Counted from the stretch's first letter, positions 1 through 9,162 are shown. The stretch is DNA of 64,000 nucleotides from Bacillus ectoiniformans (GCF_016908875.1 NZ_JAFBES010000003.1:124001-188000), one strand, 5' to 3'. A program made the numbers and translations. Notes: generated by a model from the sequence alone, not told the origin.

Positions 1-1550
1 CCATAAGGGCCAATATTAATCACAGGGACGTTAATGTCTCGAATATCATTGTAATTGACGAAATGCTTGGTTCCCCAGCCTGGATTATTATCGATCACCG
101 CTTGGATGCCTGCCTCATCATCACTTAGTGCAACGAAGCTCATATCTGAAATGTACGGGAAGAAATTCCGCGTAACAATGGGATGAGGATAAGATTCCTG
201 CATGGCATCCACTGCTGTGTTTAGCGCTTCTATTAAGCGGGATTCTAACTCATTCTTTCCGGTCATTTCAATCCTTGGCGAATAAAGAGAAGAATAGAAA
301 AGAATCATTGCCGGGCTTTTGTCCTTCATCCATTGCCAGGATTCCTCTACCACACGGGCTGCGAACATGCGGGTATCGAGTGAGTCATCGCGAAGCAGGC
401 TTTCTTTAAATTGCTGCATGTGAGTGATGTAGCTATCACCGAATTGCTCTGTTAATTCAAGTTCCATTTCTTCGTAAGTAAGAACTCGCGGCTTCCATAT
501 CATTTCTCGAATTGGCTCTCCGCTCACTTGACCGTACTGTTTATAGCGTTCTTGATACTTATGAAGCGCGCGATCAAAGGCAATTCTAGCCTGCTCTTTT
601 AATCGATCCAGCACATCTTTCGGCGTCCATGAATAGATAAAGAAATTATAATATACATAAGCTGATAAAGCTGTTTGCACCGTATAAGAAGGCTTTAAAT
701 CTGATTGTTTCAGAGAGACGGGAGGCACAGTGATCTCTCCATAGGCTTCATTGCATAGATCGGGATTGTAATTAATTTGGCTTGTTAATTCAGCTGCCAA
801 AAAGTTAGGATCCAATCCCTCAAAGCAAGAACCGACATGTGTTTCTGAGCCAGTAATGAAAAACGATGGAAGAAGCTTGCCGACGGTTCCCTTGTAAATA
901 TAACGATTCGGGTCGCCCTTAAATCTTGGTGCTACAAAGTCAGAATTAATGGCGGCAACATAGTCGAAGCCGTGTTCTTTTTTCCACGCTTTCAATTCTT
1001 TTAAAGCGGATAAAATACCATGGGAGCCGTCTTCTTCGTCACATTCTGAAACGAGAACTAAATTGCCCTCTAGTTCTTCTGGATGCTCAGAATAGTATTT
1101 TAATAGATAGAGGTGGCTTGCTAACCCGCTTTTCATATCAAGCGAGCCGCGGCCAAACAGCCATTCTCCAGATTCTAAATCCTCTTTCACCTCATCCGGC
1201 ACGGTCTCGGTCTTTAACTTCTCCATTAGGCTGTCGGGGTCGCAAGCGAGATCCTGAAGCTGGTTAAAGTCTTCAATCCCGACGGTATCCATATGCCCCA
1301 TTAATATCACGGTTTTTTGACTGCTGCCTTTGGTGCCTTTGACGAAAGCCAGCACATTGTATCGTTCCCTTTCGTCACCAAGAGTCTGAGTTTTGCATAC
1401 ATAAGATGGATTTTTTATAAAGTAAGGAAAAGAAGAAATTAAGGTCAGCAAGGTTTGAGCCATCTCTTTTTCTCCTGGTGTATTCACCACGCTTTTTACT
1501 TGTACAAGCTGTTTGGTTAAAAACAATACTTCGTCTCTGCAATGTAACAT
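1..1550 (-). CDS. rocB: RocB-like arginine utilisation protein, M20 peptidase family (C-terminus cut by window edge)
   Basis: The frame runs leftward from an ATG at 1550 and leaves the window without a stop, giving about 516 residues. B. subtilis RocB has roughly 566, so only the end is missing. M20-family metal motifs are visible: GHMDTVG (His86, Asp88), GRGSLDMKSG and an acidic SECDEEDGSHG stretch. The start is preceded by AAAAGGAGAATACATC, a good ribosome binding site. RocB belongs to the arginine/ornithine catabolic regulon in B. subtilis, but its exact reaction is not established. It is divergent from the ribose operon. The family call rests on motifs and overall likeness, not on a search. 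Confidence 0.85.
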   Translation of the reverse strand, partial: MLHCRDEVLFLTKQLVQVKSVVNTPGEKEMAQTLLTLISSFPYFIKNPSYVCKTQTLGDERERYNVLAFVKGTKGSSQKTVILMGHMDTVGIEDFNQLQDLACDPDSLMEKLKTETVPDEVKEDLESGEWLFGRGSLDMKSGLASHLYLLKYYSEHPEELEGNLVLVSECDEEDGSHGILSALKELKAWKKEHGFDYVAAINSDFVAPRFKGDPNRYIYKGTVGKLLPSFFITGSETHVGSCFEGLDPNFLAAELTSQINYNPDLCNEAYGEITVPPVSLKQSDLKPSYTVQTALSAYVYYNFFIYSWTPKDVLDRLKEQARIAFDRALHKYQERYKQYGQVSGEPIREMIWKPRVLTYEEMELELTEQFGDSYITHMQQFKESLLRDDSLDTRMFAARVVEESWQWMKDKSPAMILFYSSLYSPRIEMTGKNELESRLIEALNTAVDAMQESYPHPIVTRNFFPYISDMSFVALSDDEAGIQAVIDNNPGWGTKHFVNYNDIRDINVPVINIGPY

Positions 1551-1605
1551 GATGTATTCTCCTTTTCGTAGGACTGTTGGATTTATTATTAAGCCTACAG
1601 AATAG

Positions 1606-1656
1606 ACAAAATTTTGTAAAATCTAATTGTTTGTCTTATAAGAGAAAAATTAGATT
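1606..1656. repeat. Nested dyad symmetries in the rocB-rbsR divergent region
   Basis: Three symmetric elements are packed here. ACAAAATTTTGT (1606-1617) is a perfect palindrome. AATCTAATT (1620-1628) and AATTAGATT (1648-1656) form a perfect 9-bp inverted repeat. TCTTATAAGA (1634-1643) is a perfect palindrome inside that repeat. The right arm touches the -35 box of the rbs promoter. An operator for a rocB or rbs regulator is plausible, but the protein is unknown. Confidence 0.4.
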
Positions 1657-1683
1657 GAAGCAAATAACGAATTGTGGTATTGT
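1655..1683 (+). promoter_or_regulatory. Probable SigA promoter of the rbs operon
   Basis: TTGAAG (1655-1660) and TATTGT (1678-1683) are spaced by 17 bp. A cre box follows immediately and would cover the transcription start, consistent with catabolite repression. Confidence 0.55.
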
Positions 1684-1685
1684 TT

Positions 1686-1700
1686 ATGTAAACGGTTACA
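1686..1700 (+). promoter_or_regulatory. cre box (CcpA site) at the rbs promoter
   Basis: ATGTAAACGGTTACA matches the Bacillus cre consensus WTGNAANCGNWNNCW at every fixed position. It lies just downstream of the -10 box and 26 bp before the rbsR start. RbsR is itself a LacI-family protein and may recognise the same near-palindrome. Confidence 0.75.
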
Positions 1701-1725
1701 TATAGTTTTAAAGGAGAGGAAAGCG

Positions 1726-2715
1726 GTGGCTACTATTAAAGATGTGGCAAAAGCAGCAGAGGTTTCAGTTGCGACAGTATCTCGCGTGCTTAATAAAACA
1801 GGGTATGTGCATGAAGATACGAGAAAGCGCGTGGAAACAGCGATTAAAGAGTTGAATTACAGTCCAAATGAAGTTGCAAGATCGCTTTATAAAAGGGGAT
1901 CTAAGCTGATCGGGTTGCTGCTTCCTGATATTACGAATCCTTTCTTTCCTGAGCTTGCGCGCGGTGTGGAAGATGAGGTGCAAAAGCAAGGCTACCGCTT
2001 ATTATTCGGAAACAGTGATGAAAACATAGATAAAGAACTCGAATATATTCACACATTTGTTCAAAATCATGTCGCGGGGATTATTTCAGCGACCGACCAG
2101 GCAGGGAAGTTAAATTATCAGCATTTAAAGATCCCTTCTGTATTCTTAGACCGGGCATCTGATGGGGAATTCTCAGTGTATGCGGATGGAAAAGAGGGAG
2201 GAAGAATCGCGGCAAGAGAAATCGTTCAGCGAGGAAGCCGGAAAATCACTGTCTTAAAAGGGCCCGTTCACGTTCAGCCGGCACAGGATCGCTTTCAAGG
2301 AGCGCTTGAAGTGTTAGGGGAATCGAATGTAGATTTCCATGTGATGACAACCTCTTCTTTTTCGTTTCAAGAAGCGAAGCAATGGGCAGAAGAACTGTTT
2401 ACCAAATACCCGGAAGCCGATGGGGTAATTGCTAGCAATGATATCACTGCAGCGGCTGTCATACACGAAGCCTCACGCTTAGGAAAAATGATTCCCGAGG
2501 ACGTACAAATTATTGGTTTTGATGATATTCCGCTTAGCAGCCTGCTGTTTCCGTCTTTATCTACAATTAGACAGCCTGCCTATGATATGGGCAGAGAAGC
2601 AGCAAAGCTATTACTATCGCAAATCGCTAATAAGCCGATAGAGTCCCAGCACATTAAGCTGCCAGTAACATTTATAGAACGAAACACAACAAGAAAGGTT
2701 GATAACAATGGTTAA
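1726..2715 (+). CDS. rbsR: Ribose operon repressor RbsR (LacI family)
   Basis: This is the local LacI-type regulator of ribose uptake. The N-terminal helix-turn-helix (about residues 2-22) contains VSVATVSRVLN. A periplasmic-binding-like effector domain follows, ending near FIERNTTRK. I chose the GTG at 1726 because AAGGAGAGG lies 6-8 bp upstream and translation then begins directly at the HTH. The frame extends upstream to a TTG-type codon at 1672, but that extension would cover the promoter and cre box. The result, 329 residues, fits the family. The gene is first in rbsRKDACB, and its end overlaps rbsK by 8 bp. Confidence 0.93.
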   Translation: MATIKDVAKAAEVSVATVSRVLNKTGYVHEDTRKRVETAIKELNYSPNEVARSLYKRGSKLIGLLLPDITNPFFPELARGVEDEVQKQGYRLLFGNSDENIDKELEYIHTFVQNHVAGIISATDQAGKLNYQHLKIPSVFLDRASDGEFSVYADGKEGGRIAAREIVQRGSRKITVLKGPVHVQPAQDRFQGALEVLGESNVDFHVMTTSSFSFQEAKQWAEELFTKYPEADGVIASNDITAAAVIHEASRLGKMIPEDVQIIGFDDIPLSSLLFPSLSTIRQPAYDMGREAAKLLLSQIANKPIESQHIKLPVTFIERNTTRKVDNNG

Positions 2716-3586
2716 AATTGCAGTCGTTGGCAGCTCGTCAATGGATTTAGTGGTAACATCTTCTATCCGGCCTGGAGCAGGCGAAACGGTTCTTGGTGAA
2801 TCGTTTCGAACGGTTCCAGGAGGAAAAGGAGCGAATCAAGCAGTAGCGGCAGCTCGCTTGGGAGCGGAAGTATATATGATCGGCTGTGTAGGGGACGATC
2901 ATTACGGAAAAGAAATCATTGAGAACTTCCGTAGAAACGCAGTTCACACGACCTATGTGGAACCGGTTACCGAAATGGAAAGCGGAACGGCTCATATTAT
3001 TTTAGCTGAAGGCGACAACAGTATTGTGGTGGTAAAAGGTGCCAATGATTATGTAACACCGGATTATATTAAAAAAGCGCAATCGGTGATTCAAGACGCC
3101 GACTTAGTCATGATTCAGCAAGAAATTCCGGTAGAGACTGTTGAATATGTCAGTGAAATGTGTGAAAGCCTGCAGGTGCCAATGCTTCTGAATCCCGCGC
3201 CAGCACGACCATTGCCGCAATCAATTATTGACCGGGCAGCTTTCATTACACCAAATGAACATGAAGCGGCCGTTCTTTTTAACGGTATGAGCCAAGTGGA
3301 AGCGCTCAAAAAATATCCTAACAAAGTGCTGATCACAGAAGGCAAAGCAGGTGTCAGGTATTTTAACGGAACAGAAGAAGTAGTTGTGTCATCGTTTCCG
3401 GTAGAAGCGGTAGATACTACGGGTGCCGGGGATACGTTTAATGCGGCCTTTGCGGTAGCTGTGGCTGAAGGAAACAGCTTAGAAGAAAGCTTGAGATTTG
3501 CAAACCGGGCAGCCTCACTTTCTGTTACTAAATTTGGCGCGCAAGGCGGGATGCCGATGCGGAAAGAAGTGGAGGATCAGTTATGA
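2708..3586 (+). CDS. rbsK: Ribokinase
   Basis: This PfkB-family kinase phosphorylates ribose to ribose 5-phosphate. The sugar-binding signature GGKGANQA is at residues 38-45. The anion-hole/catalytic signature DTTGAGDTF has the predicted base Asp242. The ATG at 2708 follows AGAAAGG by 9 bp and gives 292 residues, about the size of B. subtilis RbsK. The TTG at 2699 is rejected as start. The gene overlaps rbsR upstream and rbsD downstream (ATGA), indicating translational coupling. Confidence 0.95.
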   Translation: MVKIAVVGSSSMDLVVTSSIRPGAGETVLGESFRTVPGGKGANQAVAAARLGAEVYMIGCVGDDHYGKEIIENFRRNAVHTTYVEPVTEMESGTAHIILAEGDNSIVVVKGANDYVTPDYIKKAQSVIQDADLVMIQQEIPVETVEYVSEMCESLQVPMLLNPAPARPLPQSIIDRAAFITPNEHEAAVLFNGMSQVEALKKYPNKVLITEGKAGVRYFNGTEEVVVSSFPVEAVDTTGAGDTFNAAFAVAVAEGNSLEESLRFANRAASLSVTKFGAQGGMPMRKEVEDQL

Positions 3587-3978
3587 AAAAACAAGGGATC
3601 CTAAATAGTCATATTTCGAAAGTTCTTGCTGACTTTGGCCATACGGACTGGCTTGTGATTGCTGATGCAGGTCTGCCAGTGCCAGATGGCGTGATGAAAA
3701 TAGATTTAGCCTTAACTTTAGGAACGCCAAGTTTTGTGGAAACGGTTACTGCTGTGGAAAAAGATATGGTCATTGAAAAAGTGATTGTGGCAGAAGAGAT
3801 TGTGACGGCGAATGAAGCCGCAAGCAGTTATATAAAGGATCAATTTAAAGAAACGAAGATCGAGTATGTTTCGCATGAGTCGTTTAAAGAAATGACCAAA
3901 CAAGCGAAGGCGGTGATTCGAACGGGGGAAGCAACGCCTTACGCGAATTGCCTATTACAAGCAGGTGTAATCTTCTAG
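3583..3978 (+). CDS. rbsD: D-ribose pyranase
   Basis: RbsD interconverts the beta-pyran and beta-furan forms of ribose so that imported sugar can be used by ribokinase. The 131-residue length is typical. The catalytic His20 lies in DFGHTDW, and the conserved C-terminal [12 protein letters not shown] is present. The start overlaps the rbsK stop by 4 bp, with AGTGGAGGATCAGTT as ribosome binding site. It sits in the standard position between rbsK and rbsA. Confidence 0.95.
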   Translation: MKKQGILNSHISKVLADFGHTDWLVIADAGLPVPDGVMKIDLALTLGTPSFVETVTAVEKDMVIEKVIVAEEIVTANEAASSYIKDQFKETKIEYVSHESFKEMTKQAKAVIRTGEATPYANCLLQAGVIF

Positions 3979-3993
3979 AAAGAGGTGAGTGCC

Positions 3994-5475
3994 ATGAAAA
4001 TTGAAATGACAAATATCCATAAAGCATTCGGGAAGAATCAAGTGCTGACAGGCGTCGATTTTGACCTGCTGCCTGGAGAAGTGCACGCGTTAATGGGTGA
4101 AAACGGCGCCGGTAAATCTACCTTAATGAATATTTTAACGGGTCTTCACAAGCGTGATCAAGGAACGATCAAGATCAACGGCGAGGAAAGCACCTTTGCA
4201 AGCCCGAAAGAAGCGGAGAAAAGCGGAGTAGCGTTTATTCATCAAGAATTAAATATATGGCCGGATATGACAGTGCTTGACAATTTGTTTATTGGCAAAG
4301 AATTACGGACGGCATTAGGGCTGTTAAAAACAAAAGAAATGAAAGCGTTGGCACAGAAGCAATTCAATAAGCTGTCCGTATCGATTCCGCTTGAACAGGA
4401 AGCAGGGCAATGTTCGGTCGGCCAGCAGCAAATGATTGAAATTGCCAAAGCATTGATGACGAATGCAGAGGTCATCATTATGGATGAGCCGACTGCTGCT
4501 TTAACAGAAAGGGAAATTGAAAAGCTATTTGAAGTGATCAACGCCCTTCGAAAAGAAGGCGTATCGATTGTCTATATTTCTCATCGGATGGAAGAGATCT
4601 TCGCCATTTGTGACCGAATTACTGTCATGCGCGATGGAAAAACCGTCGAGACGCAGCCAATTCCCGAAACTTCCTTTGATGAAGTCGTGAGAAAAATGGT
4701 CGGGCGAGAGATCACGGACCGATTTCCGGAACGAAAGCCGGTACTTGGTGAGACAGCTCTTGAAGTCAAAGGACTGACAAAGTCAGGCGTCTTTTCGGAT
4801 ATCCATTTTTCGGTCAAAGCTGGAGAGGTTGTTGGCGTATCTGGCTTAATGGGGGCAGGCCGCACAGAAATTATGCGGGCAATATTTGGTCTCGATGCGT
4901 ATGACCATGGGGAAATCAAGCTGTTTGGCCAATCGGTCCAGCTGAAAACACCGCAGCAGGCAGTTGAACATGGCATTGGCTTTATAACAGAAGACCGAAA
5001 AGGAGAAGGGCTGATACTAGATTTTTCTATTAAAGATAACATCGCCCTTCCGAACTTAGTCAGCTTTGCGCCCAAGGGATGGATTGATGAGAAAGGCGAG
5101 AAGGATTTTGTTGATTTGCTGATCAAGCGCTTAACGATCAAAACAGAATCTGCAGAGACGAGCGCAAAGAACCTTTCGGGAGGAAATCAGCAAAAAGTGG
5201 TGATTGCCAAGTGGATTGGCATCGGACCGAAAGTGCTTATTTTAGACGAGCCGACAAGGGGAGTCGATGTCGGTGCGAAGCGGGAAATCTACCAGCTGAT
5301 GAACGAATTGACGGATAGAGGAGTAGCGATCATTATGGTGTCCTCTGAACTTCCGGAGGTTCTGGGCATGAGCGACCGCATACTCGTCGTGCACGAAGGC
5401 AGAATCAGCGGCGAGCTGACGAAAGAAGAAGCTACTCAAGAAAAAATAATGACGTATGCAACAGGAGGGCAGTAA
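3994..5475 (+). CDS. rbsA: Ribose ABC transporter, ATP-binding protein RbsA
   Basis: This is a tandem ATPase of the sugar (MglA/RbsA) class that energises ribose import with RbsC and RbsB. The first domain has Walker [10 protein letters not shown] (35-43) and signature SVGQQQ. The second has the degenerate P-loop GLMGAGRTE usual in this family and the signature LSGGNQQK. The ATG at 3994, after AGAAAGAGG, gives 493 residues, equal to the B. subtilis protein; the GTG at 3985 would sit on the ribosome binding site. It lies 15 bp after rbsD and ends 1 bp before rbsC. Confidence 0.95.
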   Translation: MKIEMTNIHKAFGKNQVLTGVDFDLLPGEVHALMGENGAGKSTLMNILTGLHKRDQGTIKINGEESTFASPKEAEKSGVAFIHQELNIWPDMTVLDNLFIGKELRTALGLLKTKEMKALAQKQFNKLSVSIPLEQEAGQCSVGQQQMIEIAKALMTNAEVIIMDEPTAALTEREIEKLFEVINALRKEGVSIVYISHRMEEIFAICDRITVMRDGKTVETQPIPETSFDEVVRKMVGREITDRFPERKPVLGETALEVKGLTKSGVFSDIHFSVKAGEVVGVSGLMGAGRTEIMRAIFGLDAYDHGEIKLFGQSVQLKTPQQAVEHGIGFITEDRKGEGLILDFSIKDNIALPNLVSFAPKGWIDEKGEKDFVDLLIKRLTIKTESAETSAKNLSGGNQQKVVIAKWIGIGPKVLILDEPTRGVDVGAKREIYQLMNELTDRGVAIIMVSSELPEVLGMSDRILVVHEGRISGELTKEEATQEKIMTYATGGQ

Positions 5476-5476
5476 C

Positions 5477-6445
5477 ATGACGACGAATGGAATTCAGCCT
5501 GTAGGAAAACTAAACCAATTCAATACGTTTACCCAAAAGCTTGGGCCGCTTCTTGGCTTGTTCATATTAATTGCGATTGTATCTATTTTAAATCCAAGCT
5601 TTTTAGCTCCTTTAAATATTTTAAACTTGCTGAGACAAGTAGCGATCAATGCCTTAATTGCCTATGGAATGACTTTTGTTATTTTAACAGGCGGAATTGA
5701 CTTATCTGTCGGTTCGATTTTGGCGCTTTCAAGTGCATTAATGGCCGGAATGATTGTATCTGGCATCGACCCGATGTTAGCGATTCTAATCGGTTGCTTG
5801 TTAGGAGCGGTCATGGGTGCCATTAACGGATTGTTGATCACGAAAGGAAAAATGGCTCCGTTTATTGCGACACTCGCAACAATGACCATTTTCCGCGGAC
5901 TGACATTAGTTTATACAGATGGTAACCCGATCACGGGCCTTGGAGACAACTATTTATTTCAACTGTTTGGACGAGGATACTTTTTAGGTATTCCGGTGCC
6001 GGCTGTGACGATGGTGCTGGCCTTTGTGGTTCTGTGGGTGATTCTTCATAAAACGCCATTTGGACGAAAAACCTATGCGATCGGCGGCAATGAAAAAGCG
6101 GCGCTGATCTCAGGTATTCATGTGACAAAGGTAAAAATTATGATCTATTCCTTAGCTGGTTTACTTGCAGCACTTGCAGGAGCCATCTTAACATCTCGAT
6201 TAAACTCTGCGCAGCCGACAGCGGGAACGTCTTATGAACTCGATGCGATTGCTGCGGTCGTACTTGGCGGAACAAGCCTGTCTGGAGGACGCGGCTTAAT
6301 CGTCGGCACGCTAATTGGCGCATTAATTATCGGTACACTGAATAATGGATTAAACCTGCTTGGCGTTTCATCATTTTTCCAAATGGTGGTCAAAGGGATT
6401 GTCATTCTGATTGCTGTCTTAATTGACCGCAAAAAAGCCGCATAG
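5477..6445 (+). CDS. rbsC: Ribose ABC transporter permease RbsC
   Basis: This hydrophobic 322-residue protein has about 8-10 predicted membrane spans and forms the ribose channel. It carries motifs of the BPD_transp_2 family, including GGIDLSVGSIL and, near the C-terminus, LGGTSLSGGRG. The ATG at 5477 follows GGAGGGCAGTAAC. The rbsA stop is directly adjacent, so the two are probably translationally coupled. Confidence 0.95.
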   Translation: MTTNGIQPVGKLNQFNTFTQKLGPLLGLFILIAIVSILNPSFLAPLNILNLLRQVAINALIAYGMTFVILTGGIDLSVGSILALSSALMAGMIVSGIDPMLAILIGCLLGAVMGAINGLLITKGKMAPFIATLATMTIFRGLTLVYTDGNPITGLGDNYLFQLFGRGYFLGIPVPAVTMVLAFVVLWVILHKTPFGRKTYAIGGNEKAALISGIHVTKVKIMIYSLAGLLAALAGAILTSRLNSAQPTAGTSYELDAIAAVVLGGTSLSGGRGLIVGTLIGALIIGTLNNGLNLLGVSSFFQMVVKGIVILIAVLIDRKKAA

Positions 6446-6457
6446 GAGGCCTTGAAA

Positions 6458-7375
6458 ATGAAAAAGATTGGAATCTTGCTGCTGTCGGTTTCTTTGCTTC
6501 TTTTAGGAGGCTGTTCTTTGCAGCCGCCTGAATGGGCAAAGCCGGCTACAAAGGAAAAATTAGAAGATATTAAAATCGGATTATCCGTTTCTACTTTAAA
6601 CAATCCATTCTTTGTCTCTTTAAAGAACGGAGTCGTGCAGGAAGCGAAAAAGAACGGAATGGAAACACTTGTGGTTGATGCCCAAAATGACTCGGCGAAA
6701 CAAATTAATGATGTAGAAGACTTAGTTCAGCAAGGGGTAGACGTGCTGTTAATTAATCCAACCGATTCATCAGCGATCTCGACTGCTGTTCAGTCAGCTA
6801 ACAATATCGGCATTCCTGTGATCACATTAGATCGCTCAGCTGAAAAAGGAGATGTCGCTGCGCTTGTCGCTTCAGATAACGTGAAAGGCGGAAGAATGGC
6901 GGGTGAATTTATCGCCAAGCAAGTAGGCGAGGGAGCAAAGGTCGTTGAATTGGAAGGAGTTCCTGGTGCCTCAGCTACACGTGAGCGGGGGAAAGGCTTC
7001 CATGAAATTGCTGATCAAAAGCTCGATGTGGTGGCGAAGCAATCCGCCAATTTTGACCGGACAAAGGGGTTAACTGTCATGGAAAACCTACTGCAAGGAA
7101 ACCCGGATATTCAAGCGGTCTTTGCGCATAACGACGAAATGGCATTAGGTGCAATGGAAGCCATCAGCAGTTCAGGAAAAGATATATTGGTCGTAGGCTT
7201 TGATGGAAATGAAGATGCCATTCGTTCTGTAGAAGCGGGACAATTAGCAGGAACCGTCGCCCAGCAGCCGGAGTTAATTGGCGAGTTAGCTGTACAAGCA
7301 GCAGGCGATGTTCTTAAGGGCAAAAAAGTAGAGAAAACCATTCCTGCCCCTTTAAAGTTAGAAACGAAAGAATAA
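6458..7375 (+). CDS. rbsB: Ribose-binding lipoprotein RbsB
   Basis: This is the substrate-binding component of the ribose importer. A short lipoprotein signal ends in LLLLGGC, so Cys19 would be lipidated after cleavage. A periplasmic-binding fold follows, with ribose-binding-protein motifs such as TLNNPFFVSLK and AHNDEMALGA. The ATG at 6458 follows AGGAGG by 8 bp and gives 305 residues, as in B. subtilis. It is the last gene of the operon, followed by a strong terminator. Confidence 0.95.
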   Translation: MKKIGILLLSVSLLLLGGCSLQPPEWAKPATKEKLEDIKIGLSVSTLNNPFFVSLKNGVVQEAKKNGMETLVVDAQNDSAKQINDVEDLVQQGVDVLLINPTDSSAISTAVQSANNIGIPVITLDRSAEKGDVAALVASDNVKGGRMAGEFIAKQVGEGAKVVELEGVPGASATRERGKGFHEIADQKLDVVAKQSANFDRTKGLTVMENLLQGNPDIQAVFAHNDEMALGAMEAISSSGKDILVVGFDGNEDAIRSVEAGQLAGTVAQQPELIGELAVQAAGDVLKGKKVEKTIPAPLKLETKE

Positions 7376-7378
7376 CAG

Positions 7379-7404
7379 CAGGCAGCCACAGGGCTGCCTG
7401 TTTT
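7379..7404 (+). terminator. Rho-independent terminator of the rbs operon
   Basis: The 9-bp stem CAGGCAGCC/GGCTGCCTG with an ACAG loop is followed by TTTT. It starts 4 bp after the rbsB stop. Confidence 0.9.
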
Positions 7405-7536
7405 AATTTTGCAAGAAGCGGGTGTTGGAGAGACGAGTAACCTTGATCCATTTTTATAAATTCATGCGCACATTCAGGATGAATCCACATAGAATGGCTA
7501 AAAATAGTCATTACTCATCATGATAAGACTTTGGCT

Positions 7537-7566
7537 TTGACAACAAAAGTTGCCTTGGTGCAAAAT
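7537..7566 (+). promoter_or_regulatory. Possible promoter of the ZIP transporter gene
   Basis: TTGACA (7537-7542) and CAAAAT (7561-7566) are 18 bp apart. The small dyad CAACAAAAGTTG lies just after the -35 box. The rest of the 7411-7640 gap shows nothing recognisable. Confidence 0.4.
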
Positions 7567-7640
7567 AGGAACAAAGAAGAAGGTTTAGCTATATGACTAT
7601 TGGCAGTTGATTAAGTTAGTGAAGAAAGGAACGGATCTAT

Positions 7641-8456
7641 ATGTTTATGGATTGGTTTTCAGGATTAAATCCAGCTGTGCAGGCTTTATCAGGCGGGATG
7701 TTGACTTGGGGGCTAACGGCTCTTGGTGCATCGGTTGTTTTTTTCTTTCGCACCATTAATAAAACAGTGATGAATATGATGCTTGGGTTTGCGGCAGGCG
7801 TCATGATCGCAGCGTCTTTTTGGTCACTATTGGCTCCGGCGATTGATTTCAGTGAACAAAATGGTCAAATACCATGGCTGGCGCCAGCGATCGGCTTTTT
7901 ACTAGGAGGTTTATTTATCCGCCTCATGGATTTTGTCGTTCCCCATTTACACCTTGGAACGAAAGAGGATCAAGCGGAAGGGCCGCAAACACAGCTTAAA
8001 AAATCGACCTTATTATTTTTAGCGATCACACTCCACAATATTCCAGAAGGCTTAGCGATTGGCGTGGCTTTCGGTGCAGCAGCGATTGGATTGAATGATG
8101 CTTCTTTAATAGGAGCAATTGGTTTAGCTATTGGAATTGGCATTCAGAATATGCCGGAAGGGGCTGCTTTATCGGTACCTTTGCGTGGAGAAGGGATGTC
8201 CCGTCTCAAAGCATTTAACTACGGACAGCTTTCAGCCATTGTGGAGCCAATCGCAGCGGTCATTGGTGCAGCAGCCGTTATAATGGTTCAGCCTATCTTG
8301 CCATATGCTTTGGCATTTGCTGCGGGCGCCATGATATTTGTTGTTATTGAGGAGCTGATCCCTCAATCTCAGTCTGCACGAAGTACGGATCTTGCCACGC
8401 TTGGTGCAATGCTTGGATTCACAGTAATGATGATCTTAGATGTAGCGCTTGGATAA
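7641..8456 (+). CDS. ZIP family divalent metal transporter
   Basis: This 271-residue membrane protein has about eight spans. The metal-site motifs of ZIP/GufA/ZupT proteins are clear: HNIPEGLAIGVAFG in the fourth span and NMPEGAALSVP in the fifth. Between spans 3 and 4 there is a short His-containing loop (VPHLHLGTKED). It probably imports zinc or related divalent ions across the cytoplasmic membrane; specificity cannot be read here. The ATG at 7641 follows AAGAAAGGAACGGATCTAT; a second ATG two codons later is possible. It appears monocistronic, with its own terminator. Confidence 0.88.
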   Translation: MFMDWFSGLNPAVQALSGGMLTWGLTALGASVVFFFRTINKTVMNMMLGFAAGVMIAASFWSLLAPAIDFSEQNGQIPWLAPAIGFLLGGLFIRLMDFVVPHLHLGTKEDQAEGPQTQLKKSTLLFLAITLHNIPEGLAIGVAFGAAAIGLNDASLIGAIGLAIGIGIQNMPEGAALSVPLRGEGMSRLKAFNYGQLSAIVEPIAAVIGAAAVIMVQPILPYALAFAAGAMIFVVIEELIPQSQSARSTDLATLGAMLGFTVMMILDVALG

Positions 8457-8463
8457 AAGAAAG

Positions 8464-8495
8464 GAGCCGCCTCAGTGAATGAGATGGCTCTTTTT
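8464..8495 (+). terminator. Terminator after the ZIP transporter
   Basis: GAGCC and GGCTC close a hairpin that also pairs CTCA with TGAG, followed by TTTTT. Confidence 0.8.
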
Positions 8496-8499
8496 AGCG

Positions 8500-8615
8500 T
8501 GTCCAGCCAATCTCGCTAGGAGCTCGGGAAAAAGATCAGGCACCATAAAAGGCCAATAACGCCATTTTTGGTACCTGTCTATTTGTCTGTCGCTCCTGAA
8601 CAGCGCGATTGGCTT
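8500..8615. repeat. Dispersed structured repeat, copy A
   Basis: This intergenic element of about 115 bp has a near-relative at 50347-50459. The outer stem AGCCAATCTCGCT (8505-8517) pairs with AGCGCGATTGGCT (8602-8614) with one mismatch. The inner stem AGGAGC pairs with GCTCCT. A central hairpin pairs CAGGCACC with GGTACCTG and extends inward. The block TAGGAGCTCGGG (8517-8528) is identical in both copies, and the 3' block CTATTTG-N4-TCGC-N-CCT-N-AACAGCGC is shared. It lies between a rightward gene's terminator and the 3' end of a leftward gene, as copy B does. Function unknown. Confidence 0.75.
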
Positions 8616-8620
8616 TTCGG

Positions 8621-9094
8621 TTAAACGGCTTTTTCTGCGGATTGCTCAATCTTGTCCGCAAGTTTGATATATAATTCATGAACGGGTGGATCTTCAGTGA
8701 TGGTTACATCAATTTTAAATCCATTCGTGTCTAATAAACAATGATGATCTTTGGCCCACTTGTACATAAGGCTGAACGACTTCCAAACCGTGCTTTGAGA
8801 TCCTTGATGTTCGAAAAAAATGCAGGACTGCGAAGGAATTGTGAAGTCCTCCATTCCTTCAGGGATTGACTCATAGCTGTTTACTTCAGTTCCCACAAAA
8901 TGAGTGACGCGAGTGCCGACTTTTTTGATGCAAACATTGATTAAGTGGTCATCCACTTTAAGTGAAATTTCATCTGCACGTTCGCGAAAATTGTTCTGGA
9001 GAATCGGCAGCTCTTTAGCTAAGGCAGCTTCTTCAAACGTCTTAGACAGACCCACGACTTTTACTTCCTTTAACTCAACAATCTTAGGTACCAT
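8621..9094 (-). CDS. Effector-binding (GyrI-like) domain protein, 157 aa
   Basis: I do not recognise a named orthologue. Length, N-terminal PKIVELKEVKVVGLS and the internal IPEGMEDFTIPSQSC block resemble stand-alone GyrI/AraC-type effector-binding proteins (YdeE/integron-associated class), which bind small ligands without a DNA-binding domain. No signal peptide or membrane segment is visible. The ATG at 9094 is preceded by GGAGGGATCCAA, and a well-formed promoter lies upstream. The gene stands alone. The domain call is by likeness only and is moderately secure. Confidence 0.65.
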   Translation of the reverse strand: MVPKIVELKEVKVVGLSKTFEEAALAKELPILQNNFRERADEISLKVDDHLINVCIKKVGTRVTHFVGTEVNSYESIPEGMEDFTIPSQSCIFFEHQGSQSTVWKSFSLMYKWAKDHHCLLDTNGFKIDVTITEDPPVHELYIKLADKIEQSAEKAV

Positions 9095-9133
9095 TTGGAT
9101 CCCTCCGCTCGTTGATTAGTTTCTCTTACTATC

Positions 9134-9162
9134 ATACTACGAATAACGGAATCTTCCGACAA
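9134..9162 (-). promoter_or_regulatory. SigA promoter of the effector-binding protein gene
   Basis: On the minus strand TTGTCG (9162-9157) and TAGTAT (9139-9134) are separated by 17 bp, ending about 40 bp before the start codon. Confidence 0.6.

Noticed and set aside
1672-1725. Upstream extension of rbsR
   Set aside because: It would place coding sequence over the promoter -10 and the cre box, and homologous proteins begin at the HTH encoded from 1726.
4581-5141. Leftward 186-codon frame inside rbsA
   Set aside because: It is antisense to a clear ABC ATPase, has low-complexity Ser/Pro composition typical of shadow frames, and lacks a ribosome binding site.
7314-7511. Leftward open frame of 65 codons beginning MTIFSHSMWIHPECAHEF, in the gap after rbsB
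   Set aside because: It has no ribosome binding site and its second half runs through the rbsB terminator and coding sequence. The first half reads somewhat protein-like, so a gene remnant cannot be fully excluded.
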